Assembly: GCA_004794655.1 (NCBI GenBank)
Contig: SMMW01000172.1
Location: forward strand, 124,001-188,000
Direction of reading: 5' to 3'
From: Marisa cornuarietis
Lineage: Eukaryota; Mollusca; Gastropoda; Architaenioglossa; Ampullariidae
DNA: 64,000 nucleotides
The notes beneath the pieces are model-generated. The model had not been told where the DNA came from and searched no databases. It saw only the letters and a program-made list of their open reading frames with translations. Below, piece after piece: positions 24,501 through 37,300 of this stretch (the stretch's first letter is position 1; every line of letters begins with the position of its first letter). Made by a program: the position numbers and the translations under genes.

Positions 24501-27500
24501 AAATTTTAGCTAGGAAGATTTTTTCCCCCCTCTTGCTCCATGGATTTGACGACCTTGTGCCACTAGCAGTTGTTATAATGATGATGTGGGTAGTTGTTTT
24601 TGAAATGCACTTTGAGCCCTCTTTGATGGTTTCACCAGAAACCTCACCTCTGCTGTTCTGTTGTCCCGGCAACTCAATGCTCGTCAATCTCTCTAACCGC
24701 CTACTGAGCAAACTTCAAAAGGCTCAGAATGAGGCCATTCGTATTGTCTTCTGTAGGTAAAAACTAGACAAAACTAGCAATTACTCCTCGTAAGCTTCGC
24801 TGCCTGCCAGTCCGAGCTCGCATTCGTTACAAGATCACAACACGTACTACCGTTGTCGTCACGGCCTTGTCCCAGAATATCTGACTGAGCTACTGACGCC
24901 TCACCACCAGAGTCAGTCTCTTCGGTCTGCTTGTGTTGCCCTCCTCTCTGTGTCACTCCTTAGACGGGAGAAATTCGGCAGATGCTCCTTTTCAAGCCCC
25001 ACTGTTTCGAGTTTTCTTCCCTTTTCTCTACGAACTGTATCTACGACGATTTCAAGTACGGCCTCAAAACCCTCTCTTTAAGAAATATCTTTCATAATCA
25101 AGCATACGGTTCTGCTCACTCCTTAGTTCTTTGTCTTCGTCCGTGCACTTGCCCATGTTTGCCATGATGTCATCCATTTGTTGATGCTTGGCTTTCTTGT
25201 GTCATTGACTTTGGTTTGTTTCAGCTCGCCTGCATACAGGGAAATACGCTTTATAAATAATAATACCCAGGCTATAGGCAATGAATTAAACCGTATATTT
25301 ATATAGTCTCAGCTCGTTAACTCACCGCCCTTTCTCGCCAACCACACCTCTTACTACACTTTGTGGCAGATTTTTCCACGCTAGCCCCAGTTACGGATCA
25401 TGCACATGCTATATGTCGTCACCCTCGCCTCTTGTCCAACATTTGTGTTGGACGAATGGTGGCGAGATAACGAGTTAGGACACTCTCTGTTACAAGGCTG
25501 GCTGCCTTGCCGTGATATAACCTTAGTTGCTGACTCGGTGTAAAACACCAATCCTTTCTTTTTTTTCTTTCTCTCTCTCTCTATATATATATGTATAGAA
25601 ATATATTATGCAATTAACACTAATGCTTAGCGTAGAGCAGAATATGATGACCAGTGTACACCAGCATTATTAGTTTGCAGACTATTTAATATGGTAGTAA
25701 ACTTTTCATTCGCCATTCCTGTTTCGATATACAACCAACAGCGAACCAGCTAAAAAAAGACTAAAGCAAAAAAAAAAAACCCAAAAAAAAAAAACAACAA
25801 AAAACAAACAAACACAAAAAACAATATTTGTAGAAGGAATCTAGTTGATGTTGCAAAATATAAGTAATATTTGCGTGTGTGTGTGTGTGTTTGTGTGCGT
25901 GTGCTCTGGACTTGGAATTTGGGAGAGAGGAGCAAACTAGATCTCATCGTTAGAACATGCTTAGTAAGTAGCAAGTATGCGGGGTGAATTTGTATCCAGG
26001 GATTAAAAGAGTTCTTCTTTCGGGACTGTAGCCATCTGGCAGCACCAGGCGGCATTATCGAGACGTTAAGCCTCGCCATTCGCACAATGCTTTAGTTTGC
26101 TGGGTTCTAGGAGTGTAAACTGGAGGGCGCGCGGAAGACCGTTAATATAAATGTATGGGCGTGTAGCCACGCGCGTTGGCCGTCAAGTGCTTCATCAGAG
26201 TACACTGTCATGTGGCAGGATGGACTGCTGTCTCAAGGGTACGGCGACCTGATCAACCGACTTCATCAGCAGATCCCCAAGGTCACCAACGACGGAAAGC
26301 GGCTTCAGATGATTGTTTGCTCGGCCACGCTTCATTCCTTCGACGTCAAGAAAATGGCGGTGGGTGGAGTGATAGGCAAATAGTGCGATTGTCACTTGTG
26401 TTTTTCGTCGTTTCCACTTTTTATCTAGTCTTTTCGAAAGCAGCAAACCGATAAATACTTGTAAGATAATTTTTGCGGTTTATGTGGCATGTTTCTTGTG
26501 TGTTCTTGTTTGCGAGAGAGAGAGGATTCATACATGTGTGCGCGCGTGAGTTAAGTGTGTGTTTGTGTGGGTGGATGGGATTGCCATCGAATCATTTGAA
26601 GAAATTTCCTTTTTTTCTTCAAGCATTTTTTTAAAAGTTCGACAGTTAACTGTCACATACTAAGACAAAAACAGAAATACAGGATTAATCAAAAGTATGT
26701 GTCCGGGCTTTTGAATTATACTGTTGCTCACTGGTTGTTGTGTGTTGAACACGATGGTGAACAGGATGAGACCGTCTGCTAAATCATCTTGCACGTATGA
26801 TGTGTGTTTTGCGAATAATTGGTTTCTACCATTTAACATAATTTTGACTAACCCTGTGTGTGTGTGTGTGTGTGTATCACTCCTCCTCCCATCGCTTCCA
26901 GTCTATTTTAGGGAACCGTGTTGATTCATGGTTGTGGATTTACCGATCCAATTGGTTATTGCCTAACAACCACAGTTGATGTCAGCAGCTGATAAGTACT
27001 CGTAAGCGAACATGCGCTCAGCCCACATGCAAGCACGTGCTCAAACACACCAGCTTCCTGAGCGCGCGCTTGCCGACTTTCAGTTCCTCTCTCACGTGCC
27101 AGAAACGCAAACAGTTTAGCCTGAAGCAGTGATGTAGCGTGAAGCACACAACTCAATTTCCCCTACGGAACCTCGTTTTCCTGCAGCAGAAGATGGAAGC
27201 TTGGCAGAAGAACGGACATGAAGTCGCCGTTTCTTACTGGAACGTAGTCTATTAGGAGGGAACAAGTCGTAATGAAAAATAAAAAGTGTAGTTTCAATAC
27301 ACGGCTTCTTAAAAGCTCTGGAAAGTCCAGTACAACCTAGATGTTTTAAGATTAAAGTCTGGGGTGGAGAAGAGCAGAAATAACTTTTTTTCTTTGTAAA
27401 CCAGAAATGAGGTTGGTGAGCTGCTGTGGGTTCCCCCACTGAGCTTTTCAAGCAAATGTCACCTGCCTGTGAGGTGGTCCGCGTATGTGTGTCGGCAGGA

Positions 27501-28326
27501 GGCACTGATCATTATACTGTCTAACAGCGTGCACGTAGGAAGGAAAATAAGGGTGACACCTACTCCACGGGAACAGCTGGGCGTTGATTAGATTTGGTTT
27601 TTTTCGCATTTTTCTTTTCCACCCGCACCCACCAGCCTTCTGGAATCGGTGCACGTGCACGTGCCATGCATGTGTCATTATGGTTCATAGTAATCAGCCA
27701 TTGTGGACCATCTGAACTGTAGATAAAGAAAGTGGTGCATAATAGTTTACATACCATAAAACATAAGTAAACTCCGTATTGAGGTTGGTACATTTTCCAT
27801 TTTCCCATTAATAGCAAACGTTGACGCCTGTTAATACGTTATGAGTAGAGATGTCCTTTTTAAAAAAAAAAACCACTTGTAATAATACTGATTGTTCAGT
27901 TCTTTTATATTTTAATCGATAGGTTTTTTATATTTCTTGTTCATGATGCAGTGTTGTGAACTTTGTATGAGTCTCTAAAGGTAAAAACTTTTGACAGAAC
28001 GACTTTATCGACAACAGTATTATTAAAAAAAACCGCACATTTTTTCATATGCAAGTCTAAAGGTGTTGGGTATTTTCTAATTTATTCCGAAAAAAGTAAT
28101 AGTTTTATTTTATTGAAAATAGTAACGCTTGTGTAACATCAAAATGCCCACAGACCATGGCGACAGGATCTGCTGTAGACAACATGTTATGGAAAAAAAC
28201 TCTGCTGAAAGTGTTTTCCTTCAGATGGTGCTTAAAACGGATAGCTCCTTGCTACCTGTCTCTTTTGCATGTAAACCTAATGAGCAGCTAAGCATTTCGC
28301 CAAATGATGGTCCTCAAGTTGTTTGC

Positions 28327-28357
<31 letters not shown>

Positions 28358-31300
28358 TGTGTGCGTGTGTGTGTGTGCGTGCGTGCGTGTGTGTGTGTGT
28401 GTGTGTGTGATGGCAGTTCGACTTTCATGTTATTAAAAGCTTCGCTGAAAGAAGAGCCTGCCACGTCGTTCTTTGTTAGGTGTCACCGAGTAGGTGGTGT
28501 TCTCTAGGGGGCATAGTAGGCTAGCTGTTGCAGAACAAGCGCATCCTCGCAAAAATTGTCTGCAGGGGTCTTATTCGTTGCTCATGGCAATCCGTGACCG
28601 TGTTATTAGCTGGGCCATGTTTCCATCAGATATTAGCTTTTTTTCTTTTGTGTATTTATATCGTCCGTATCGACTGAACACATTTGGCGCTTCTTTTTTC
28701 AGCGAACGTAAGAAAAATAAAACAGTGGTGCCCTGTAACCAAAAAAATCCTTGGTGTCATTTGAAACAGGTATTTTTGTGTGAAGGCATACATTCAGTAT
28801 ACTTTGTCATAATGAGAGTTCGCTAGAGAGAGCTTGTTAAAATAGGTGAATATGAATATAGGCATCAATACAGAATATGAAAAAATGTCTGGAAGCACAT
28901 TTCTTTGCATACAAATTTTCCTTTATACCTTTAGAGTGTAACTATGCTCTCTCTCTCACAGGATAAAACCAATGGGAATATTGTAGATTTTGCACGCATA
29001 GATGAACATAAAATAATTATGTACGATACATGTTGGTAAATTTAGACCAACAATGCAAGAACCACGAACGCTAGTAATGTTGAGTTCCCGCCTGAAAAAC
29101 GGTTCAATGATCGTGATGACGACATGGAGCCGGCAAGCGGGAAGTAGACTGAGGTATAGTGGCGGTGCTGAGGACAAGATTAAAGGGCCACCAGAGTGCC
29201 CGTCAACTGCGAATCTTTAATAAAGGCTGAGAATAGAATGCGCGGCCTGACAGAGCTGCAGCGTTCAGGGTGAGCTCCCCGTAGGAGCTGCATGATTTGG
29301 CTTATTACAGTAGTGAAGAAGAACGACATTTTTCATGGCATGGAGTCTGTATTTATAGACGATCTAGGAGCAGCCTGGATTAAATGGTTTTGTTACTGTC
29401 ACATACATCAGAAGAGCTGACATGCATCACAGTGAAAGCCAAATGTTAACAACAGTAATTGAAGGTTTGCATAATTGAAGGACCTTGCCAAAATAGATTT
29501 TTGTTCTTGTAGGACGTAGAGAGTGAACATCTCTCCCAGTGGTTTAGCCTCTGCCGCCCCCTTCCTTTCGTTATACGATGAATATGTTCTTTTTGATTTA
29601 TGTTATTTGTGTGCATAAGCAAATTATACAGTATTGTTTTTCATGTAATTATTTTTCCGCTGGTTCTCCCCTTTAATAGATAAAACAAATTGTTAAAATC
29701 TTTTACTTAGAATTTGGGTCTAGTTGCACAACATGTTACAACTGTTCTAAATATGTAAAGTTAAAAAACGTTTTCAAAAATCACACCTATTCCATTGAGA
29801 TGCGTGGCACAAGCGCATAGTGGCATACGAAACATTTTTTTATTTTGTTTAAAAAAGTTCTAAAATTGTGTTGTGTGCTGTTTCTATAAAATTGATTATC
29901 TAAACAGACTTAAGGTCTACAAGTGTTTAAAATTAGATGTGTGTTGTGCTACTGGCCCCAGAAGAATTGAACGCAAACTTATTTACATTTTTAGTTACAT
30001 CGTAAGAAAAATTACAAATCTTTCAGATATGCAAAGACGTCCGTTATTTATTGTGAACAAAGATGGTGGACCAATATCAGAAATAACAGGGTGAGGAAAA
30101 CAGTGAAGTAAGAGGTATATGCTGCCCTTTTTTCTTAGAATAGTGTAGTCAGCGATTTAGTGGACTGATCAGTGTAATCTTCAGAGATTAGCTCGAGACA
30201 AAGATTGGTTTTGGGAAGAGACTAAAAGAGAAGGGAGCAGTGCAGAATATTCTGGCGAAGAGCTACATTTTAGTTCAAAACATTTGATCTTGAAAGTTCG
30301 CGTGTCAGGTAGACTAGCCGGGGGGAGAAGAAGAAAGGGTTACAGACAGAAGGGGAGGGTTACAGACAGGATTGAAGGGTTGCAGGCAGGAGTAGAGGGT
30401 TGCAGACAAGAGGGAAAGGTTGCAGACAGGAGTAAAGGGTTGCGGACAGGAGACGCCTGCGTGGGTCTAACGGTGAAAGAAAATAATGTGGTTCATGCGA
30501 CTAGATACAGAGGCGAACAAAGGAGTAGTGTGTCTAGAGAGGATGAAATCATTTGGGAATCTGGAGGACAGCGACAACACAGAAACGGCGGCCCCACAGC
30601 GCGTTGATGGGAGTGGAAAGTGGCAGTTCCGGTGAAAAACTTGGTTAGGCGACCCCGGCTGGTCGCATTAGTGCTGCTCCAGACGAGTCTAACGCCTTCC
30701 TTGGCACTTCGTAGCGCACACTCCGATTTCTGGCCAGGAAGCAACTGCCGGTGGGGGACACTAAACTGAGCTTTTTCCCTTGGGGTCTTTGTAAAGTTCT
30801 CCCATTTAGCCAATGTTTGCGTTCGAAGCCATTAAGCAGTTTGGTACCTTCAAAGAACTTATAACCATTTAGTTGTTTGGTGTTACAGTGATTTATTAGT
30901 GTTTGCATTGAGCATCTATTCTGCCGTTTTCTTTAAACGGCTGGTGAGTGTGAGGGAAAAAGAGATGGGAAGAGGGAATTAGGGAAGGAGACATGCAAAT
31001 AATTCTGTGCAAATAATTCTGATCCTGTTTGTGGAAATAATGACTGTTGTACGAAGTTAGAAAAGTCTGGGTTATCAGTGATTACCTTTTGTTACACGGC
31101 TCCAGATGTTTGCCTCTTCACTCTGTCTCTTTATTACTGAAAGACAGATTGGAGGTGGAGGAACCTCGAACAGAGACAAATAAGATGCCGCCTGTCTGCT
31201 GTCTGTGAAACCGCGCGTCGACTTTCTCTGAAGCGGATCTCTTGAGTGTACGAGGCGCGAATCTGTAACAAGGATTTCGGCGTTTCATCCATCATTTCCT

Positions 31301-34300
31301 TGTTTACAAGAACGCGCACCTTCAATACAGTTAATTTCTCGAGAAGAACGAATTACTGATCGCCATCCGAGAGGAGGAAGTGGACTTAAAGAGACTACCC
31401 AACCCCGAAAAAGCGTAATTTGTAGACTTGGTGGATGTGGAAGGAACAGTGGGAAAATAGCAATAGTAAATTAAAAGACTCACCCACTGGGACTTAAAAG
31501 GGTTACTGTTCTTCTTTACGGATGTACTCATTCTGCTAACGGCTTTCTGTTTGTATTCTTGGTGGAGTTAACGTTTCCACAGAGATTAGATATCTTTAGA
31601 AATACAACACATTGCTTGATGACCAGTGTCTTCAGAAAAGGCACTTGTAATGGAAGGATGACTAGATTATTATCAATATCAAGAAATGTGGCGTCTCGCA
31701 CAAAAGAACGACCGAGAAAGTGGACGGTGCACAGTTATCGATGCAACGGTTCTGGTGTGCAAAGCTGTCGTATGAAATTGGGTTTATTTAAAACCAGCAC
31801 AGAGTTTTTTTTTAAATTATCGACTGTTCTGATACTGGAATTTCGTTACTCCTAACCAAAAAGAAGTACAATACACCATCCTGCAAAGGGAACTAATCCT
31901 AGTTTCTTCTTTAACAGGTCGTGCACTCAAGTTGCATATTTGCAACCCCACTCTTACCCACTTTGCGTAACCATAAGAGGAAACAAGACATTTTAAGGCA
32001 CATGAGCAGATAACCACTGAATAATATGAACTATTATAATAATTGCATCATCGACGAAGAAGGGGTGAGATTCTCCACCTTTGGTTTTGTCTGTCGCTGC
32101 TAGGAAGATGGCAGACAGCGCGGAAGTTAGCAAAAAAAAAAAAAAAAAAAAGCCCACAAGATGCGTATAAGAGCTAGCAAGGGAATATTTATGTTTTAAC
32201 TGCTATAGTAAGAACCTCTAACTCCTTGATCGCACCGTCCCATCCTCATTCTGTGAGACTTTCGTCTGAAGATTGCGGCACAGGAGTGATCAGTAAAGAC
32301 CGCGTGACTATGGTCTTAAGGGGGATTAAAAAAGAAAAATAATGAAAGTCTTCGATCGCCGTCATCTTAAGGTTAGTGGAAGATAACAGGACTAAGGCTG
32401 TAGATAAATTTTGCTGAAGATGTATACGCTTGTCTTTCTGCCTGCCGCTTATGTCACAGCTAGCCAGCCGTCCAGGTAACCAGCCAGCGAGTCGGTGTTA
32501 GTCTCACAGCCTCTGGACTCCATTTTACGCATCGACTATTGAACGGGGTCGGTCACCCTGTACGGAGCTCGAGTAGCCGATAAAGGATTGCCAGACCTTG
32601 ATTGATTACTCACTGAAAGAGTCGTTTCCACCGCAGGAGCTTCTGGACTTTCAATCAGTCCTGTTCTCGTGGTCGATTGCTTTGGGAGGAACTTGGCGTG
32701 GTAACATTCGCCCAGGTTGTAACAAGACTTCCTCTTAGCTCGACCTTACTCTAGCCTATTGATAAGGACTCAAAACTCACAGCTCACGAAAGCGCGCAAA
32801 GGAGCGCATCTGCCCCACCCCCATCCCAGTGTGATGTACATGAAACGTTTGTTATTGTACCTTTATTCGTACAGCCTGTGCAAGAGGATTCTAAAACACA
32901 GCACTGGGCATGCTCTGACAGTAAGAGGCAAGGCAGGACATAATCACCTGAGGACCACCAGGTTTTCTTTAAAGGCTTGCTGGTCGATTAGTTCGCCCGT
33001 GATTGGTGTCAAACTCGCACGGTCTCTTTTGCACTTCGTATATCTTATCCAAATAGTTTGTGCCCGATCAGGGATTGAACATGGCGATGTGGCTAGTTTA
33101 ATTCCATTTTTTTTTACCAGTTAGCAACATAAAACGGAGTGACAAGACACTCGGCATCAGGATCGCGAGTCGTAGGTTTTGGTCTCATCTTTGCTCCACC
33201 TTATTTCACTGGACGTGACACTTCATTGCCGAGCTGGCCGTCGGTTTTTCCTCCCAAGAGTTGTCTGTTCTTCTTAGTGCCAATCAACCACTGAGACAGC
33301 AGGATTTTAACACGTGTTTTATTTCTTTTCATACTTAGACTTTCACTTCACAAACACTTTTAAAATTAAAAAACAACATAGTTATTAAACCAATATAAAG
33401 AAGTGGATGCCTGGTTTCTCCAAAGATGTCCGTGTAAATCACGTCTCTTGTTTTTCGCCATGTATGTTAAGCCGCCCCTTCCTATTGAAAAAGGCGGGGG
33501 GTCAGATATATTAGGAGCTGAGGAGACAGCAACAACGGAGTGAACAAGTGCAGACCGGCGGCGATTAGATTTGGCACTTCATCCATCCATGTCCACGTCA
33601 GGGGCAGTCCAGATCCTGATGTGAAGACACATCCGTTTTGCTTGGTCACAGCGGGGTTGATTGAGAGGCTTAGGCTTTCCATAATGGTCGCAAAATTAAT
33701 GCTGTTCCTCGTGGATGTCCGTAGTCGCTAGAGGACGAGAAGCTAAGATTTGTCCAAGTCAGGACTCGGCCGAACCGACTTCGTTTCCGTAAGGGACACT
33801 ACGGTGATGTGGCAATCCATTTCGAATACAGAACGGATTTTCTTCGTGTGTTTCGGATGGAGGGTGACGATTAAGTATGGAGTGATGTTCTTTCGCCTAA
33901 CTGGCTAGACTGAGGGTGGCTGCTCTCCATCTCTTTCGTCTTTTACCGTTTATTTGTGCCATGCTTTGTGTTGACTGTTGCTGTGTGGTTGTGTTACACG
34001 TCTTGCTATTTTCTTTCTGATATTTTTGTTGTTGTTGTTGTTGTTGCATTTTCTCCGTTAATTTTTTTTCAACTGTTGATGCAACTGCTATGCAGTGTAC
34101 CTATTTGTGAGCCGAAGTTTGCAGCCATGTGCTCTGCAGTGTTTCCATCGCCGTTGGAAGGTGCGTTACCATGTCTTGAGGTTGCACTCCATATTTATGT
34201 CGGTTCCAGTCACTACGTGAAATCCCCCTTTTTTTGCTTGGACTGTCAGTCTTGTTTATGCTGACCCGTCACGACCTGCTTCCTGCGCAGGTTTTGTGTC

Positions 34301-37300
34301 AGATGGCGGTTAAATGTTTCTCTCTGCTTATACGTGTTAGTCTGTGTCCGTGTATGTGTTATGTCAATTTTTGTGGCCATATTTGTGTATTTGCCTTTTT
34401 TTTTTATAAAATAAAGTATATTTAACCTTCTGTTAAATAGGGGAATGTGATTTATAATTCCCTTTCTCTATTACTTCAGGGCACGAAAGATTCTCATTTG
34501 ATATACATTTACGTTGCGGATGTACATTTGTAAAGTATGTGTTTACCCAACCAAATCAGTTTGGTCCACGTCTGTGAAGTGGATAACAGATTGTGACATG
34601 CCATTTCGGCACTTTACAAGACTTCTGCCGAATAATACAAATGTGGGTCTCGCGTGCTGTAGTCTATCTCTCCCTCCTCTAACTTCGTGATAACCGACTC
34701 AGAAACCAGCAATAAAAATTAGGTGGAAAAATACAAAAAGGAAGGTAAAGGTACTAAGAGACTGATAGACGACCAGCCTATTAACACTCTGATGTTCTTA
34801 AAGTTAAATAGGTCTGAGCAAACCAAAATAGCTAGAATGAAGCTTAACAGAGAATACTTAACACGATATAAAGACCCTCCTTCATGTGCCTGTGGGAATA
34901 GACTTAGCACCCCACATGTGCTGCTGGAGTGTACTGAAAACAAACCAGAAAGATAAGAACTGAAACATTTTTTAGATATAGCCTGGCGTTAAACTTTAAT
35001 AACTGCCTCAACCCACCTAAAGAACTGTGGCCTAATATACTGTTATTAGTAGCATAAATAACAACAAGCCACCCAAACTCTTGACTAATATAACAGGCAT
35101 AGGGTCATAACTGGATAACATAACCATTAAATACACAATAGCCATAGACATTTCCATAAGTGAATTCATAAAACTAAACACATACAGGAAAGAGGTATCA
35201 AATCACCTAAAACCCGGGTTAAAAAGTTGAAACTAAAATTTATACTAGAAAGCTAAATGAGTCGGGTTTAGTTCAGCAAATCTGTTCATGTCTTCAAGTC
35301 AAAAGAGGAAGCATTACTTAGGTTCTCGTGTTCAAAAGCGATTTTTTGCCCCAAAAATGAAACGGATAATTTTGGGATACAGGCCTCCAGATTTAAACTG
35401 TTTAAAAGATTTAAAAGTTTTAAAAAAATCTAATCCGAATTTACTCCAAAGACTGGCAAGTAAATCTTCTCTAGATAAAAATTTAATGGGCAACAATCAG
35501 GGTCTTTGCAGTCTGTGTTGTATCATCATTGAATGTCTGTTATTAAGTGGGCGCATTTGAGTTAATTCTTCCACGTGTATTATTGTTAATAAAATATAAA
35601 AACATTTCAAATGTGCGTTTGTTTAAGATAAACTCTTATAATTTTTTTATTTGATGGTTAATTTTCAGCACTGTATTTTTATTTTATAGTTACAACTGAT
35701 TGCTGATACTGACTTCACCGTTGGAAGTATAACATAATAATTTGATACATATTTATCGACGTAAAAACTTATTTATTCCTCATTTCGCTGCAAGCAATCT
35801 TTGCTATTTACTTACTGACTTACGCACGTGTTCCCGTTAACCTCATACGTTTTTGTGATACTTCGTGTTCTATTTCCAGCGACTTGTGCTGAGCATTCGT
35901 GTTGTCCTTTAAATGGTCGTACACTTGCTGGCTATTTCCTGCCTCTGAGCGTGTGAAAGTTTGCTGACACACCATAACCCCAGAAGGAAAGGCTGTACTA
36001 AACCAGTGGACTGAGTACTGCGATGACCTGACAACTTCCCACTGGAAACAGCCCCCAAGGCACCTAGACTGCGACCAGGGACCCTGCAGACCCTCCAGTA
36101 CCACGGGAAGAGGTCCGATTGGCCGTACACATTCTGAAGGGAGGTTTTGACACTGTCCCAGTGGAGTTGCTTAAACATAACAGGGAAGAAACAGTGAAGG
36201 CCTTTACCAGACTTTGTTGAAAAGTCTGCGAGAAGAAAAAAATGGCTTAAAAAGAATAGACGCAATCACTTGTCATACCCCTCCTGAAGCAACAACAAGC
36301 AGAGCAAGAATCACAGGGCCATGTCCAATCAGCCACTCTAGCAAGGTTATGCTGAAGATGATCCAAAATGGCCTCAGTTGTTGAGGAGCTGATAGCGGGA
36401 AGAGCAAGCCGGCTTCACAACAACAGCAACTCAGGTGAACAAATCTTCAACAGTTGCATCCTGATCGAAAAGCACGTGCGCCATGGTAGAGAGCTTTACC
36501 GTAACTTCATCTATTTCAGAAAGGCTTTTAACAAGGTCTAGCATGAGGGGCTTTGGCATGCGATGCGGAAGGAGGGTCTCGTTCGAACTACCGACGCGCG
36601 ATACAAAGGCTCCCGTAACTGAGTCTGATAAAATTCGCATTAGGATCACAACAGCGACTGCAGCAATGGCCAAGCTGGACATAATATGGCACAGCAACAG
36701 CATCCGCTTACCGTCCACTACAGGCTGTGCATGTCGCTCATCCTTCCCATCCTGCCGTGCGATTGTGAGACGTGGTTACTTTGTTTACTGCGATAGATGG
36801 ATCCAAGATGAAGCCAAGAATCTAACGAAACTGCTCCGAATCTCTTACAAGGAGTACAAATCCAACAGTTTAGTACGGAGGGGGGTTGTCACCCTTGTGG
36901 GTCCCCTAGGAAACCCCACCTACAACGGTGAAACAGCGCAGGGTGGTCTGTGGTTCGGTCGTCTCGCCCGTCACATCTCTACAGCCGTCCTCCAAGGCTT
37001 CGTGGAAGGAGGGCGTCGCCGAGGCAGAGAGAGGAAAACGTGGATGGCAAATGTCAAGGAGTTGACCGGCCGTTCACAGGTGGCGCAAGTACCATTTGAG
37101 TATAAAATAAAGTGCTTGTCACCTAGGACAGTGCGTGCAGCGTGTGTAGTAGATATAAGCACGAGAAGGGGGAAGGGGAAGAGAAATTTTACAAGCAGCA
37201 TTTTTAAATATCTATAGGTTTTCTTCCAGTTTATTCCTCTTTATTTTAAGAAAAATAAAGTAAGGATACTGTTTCAAGAAGGACAATTTCAAAGAAAGTA

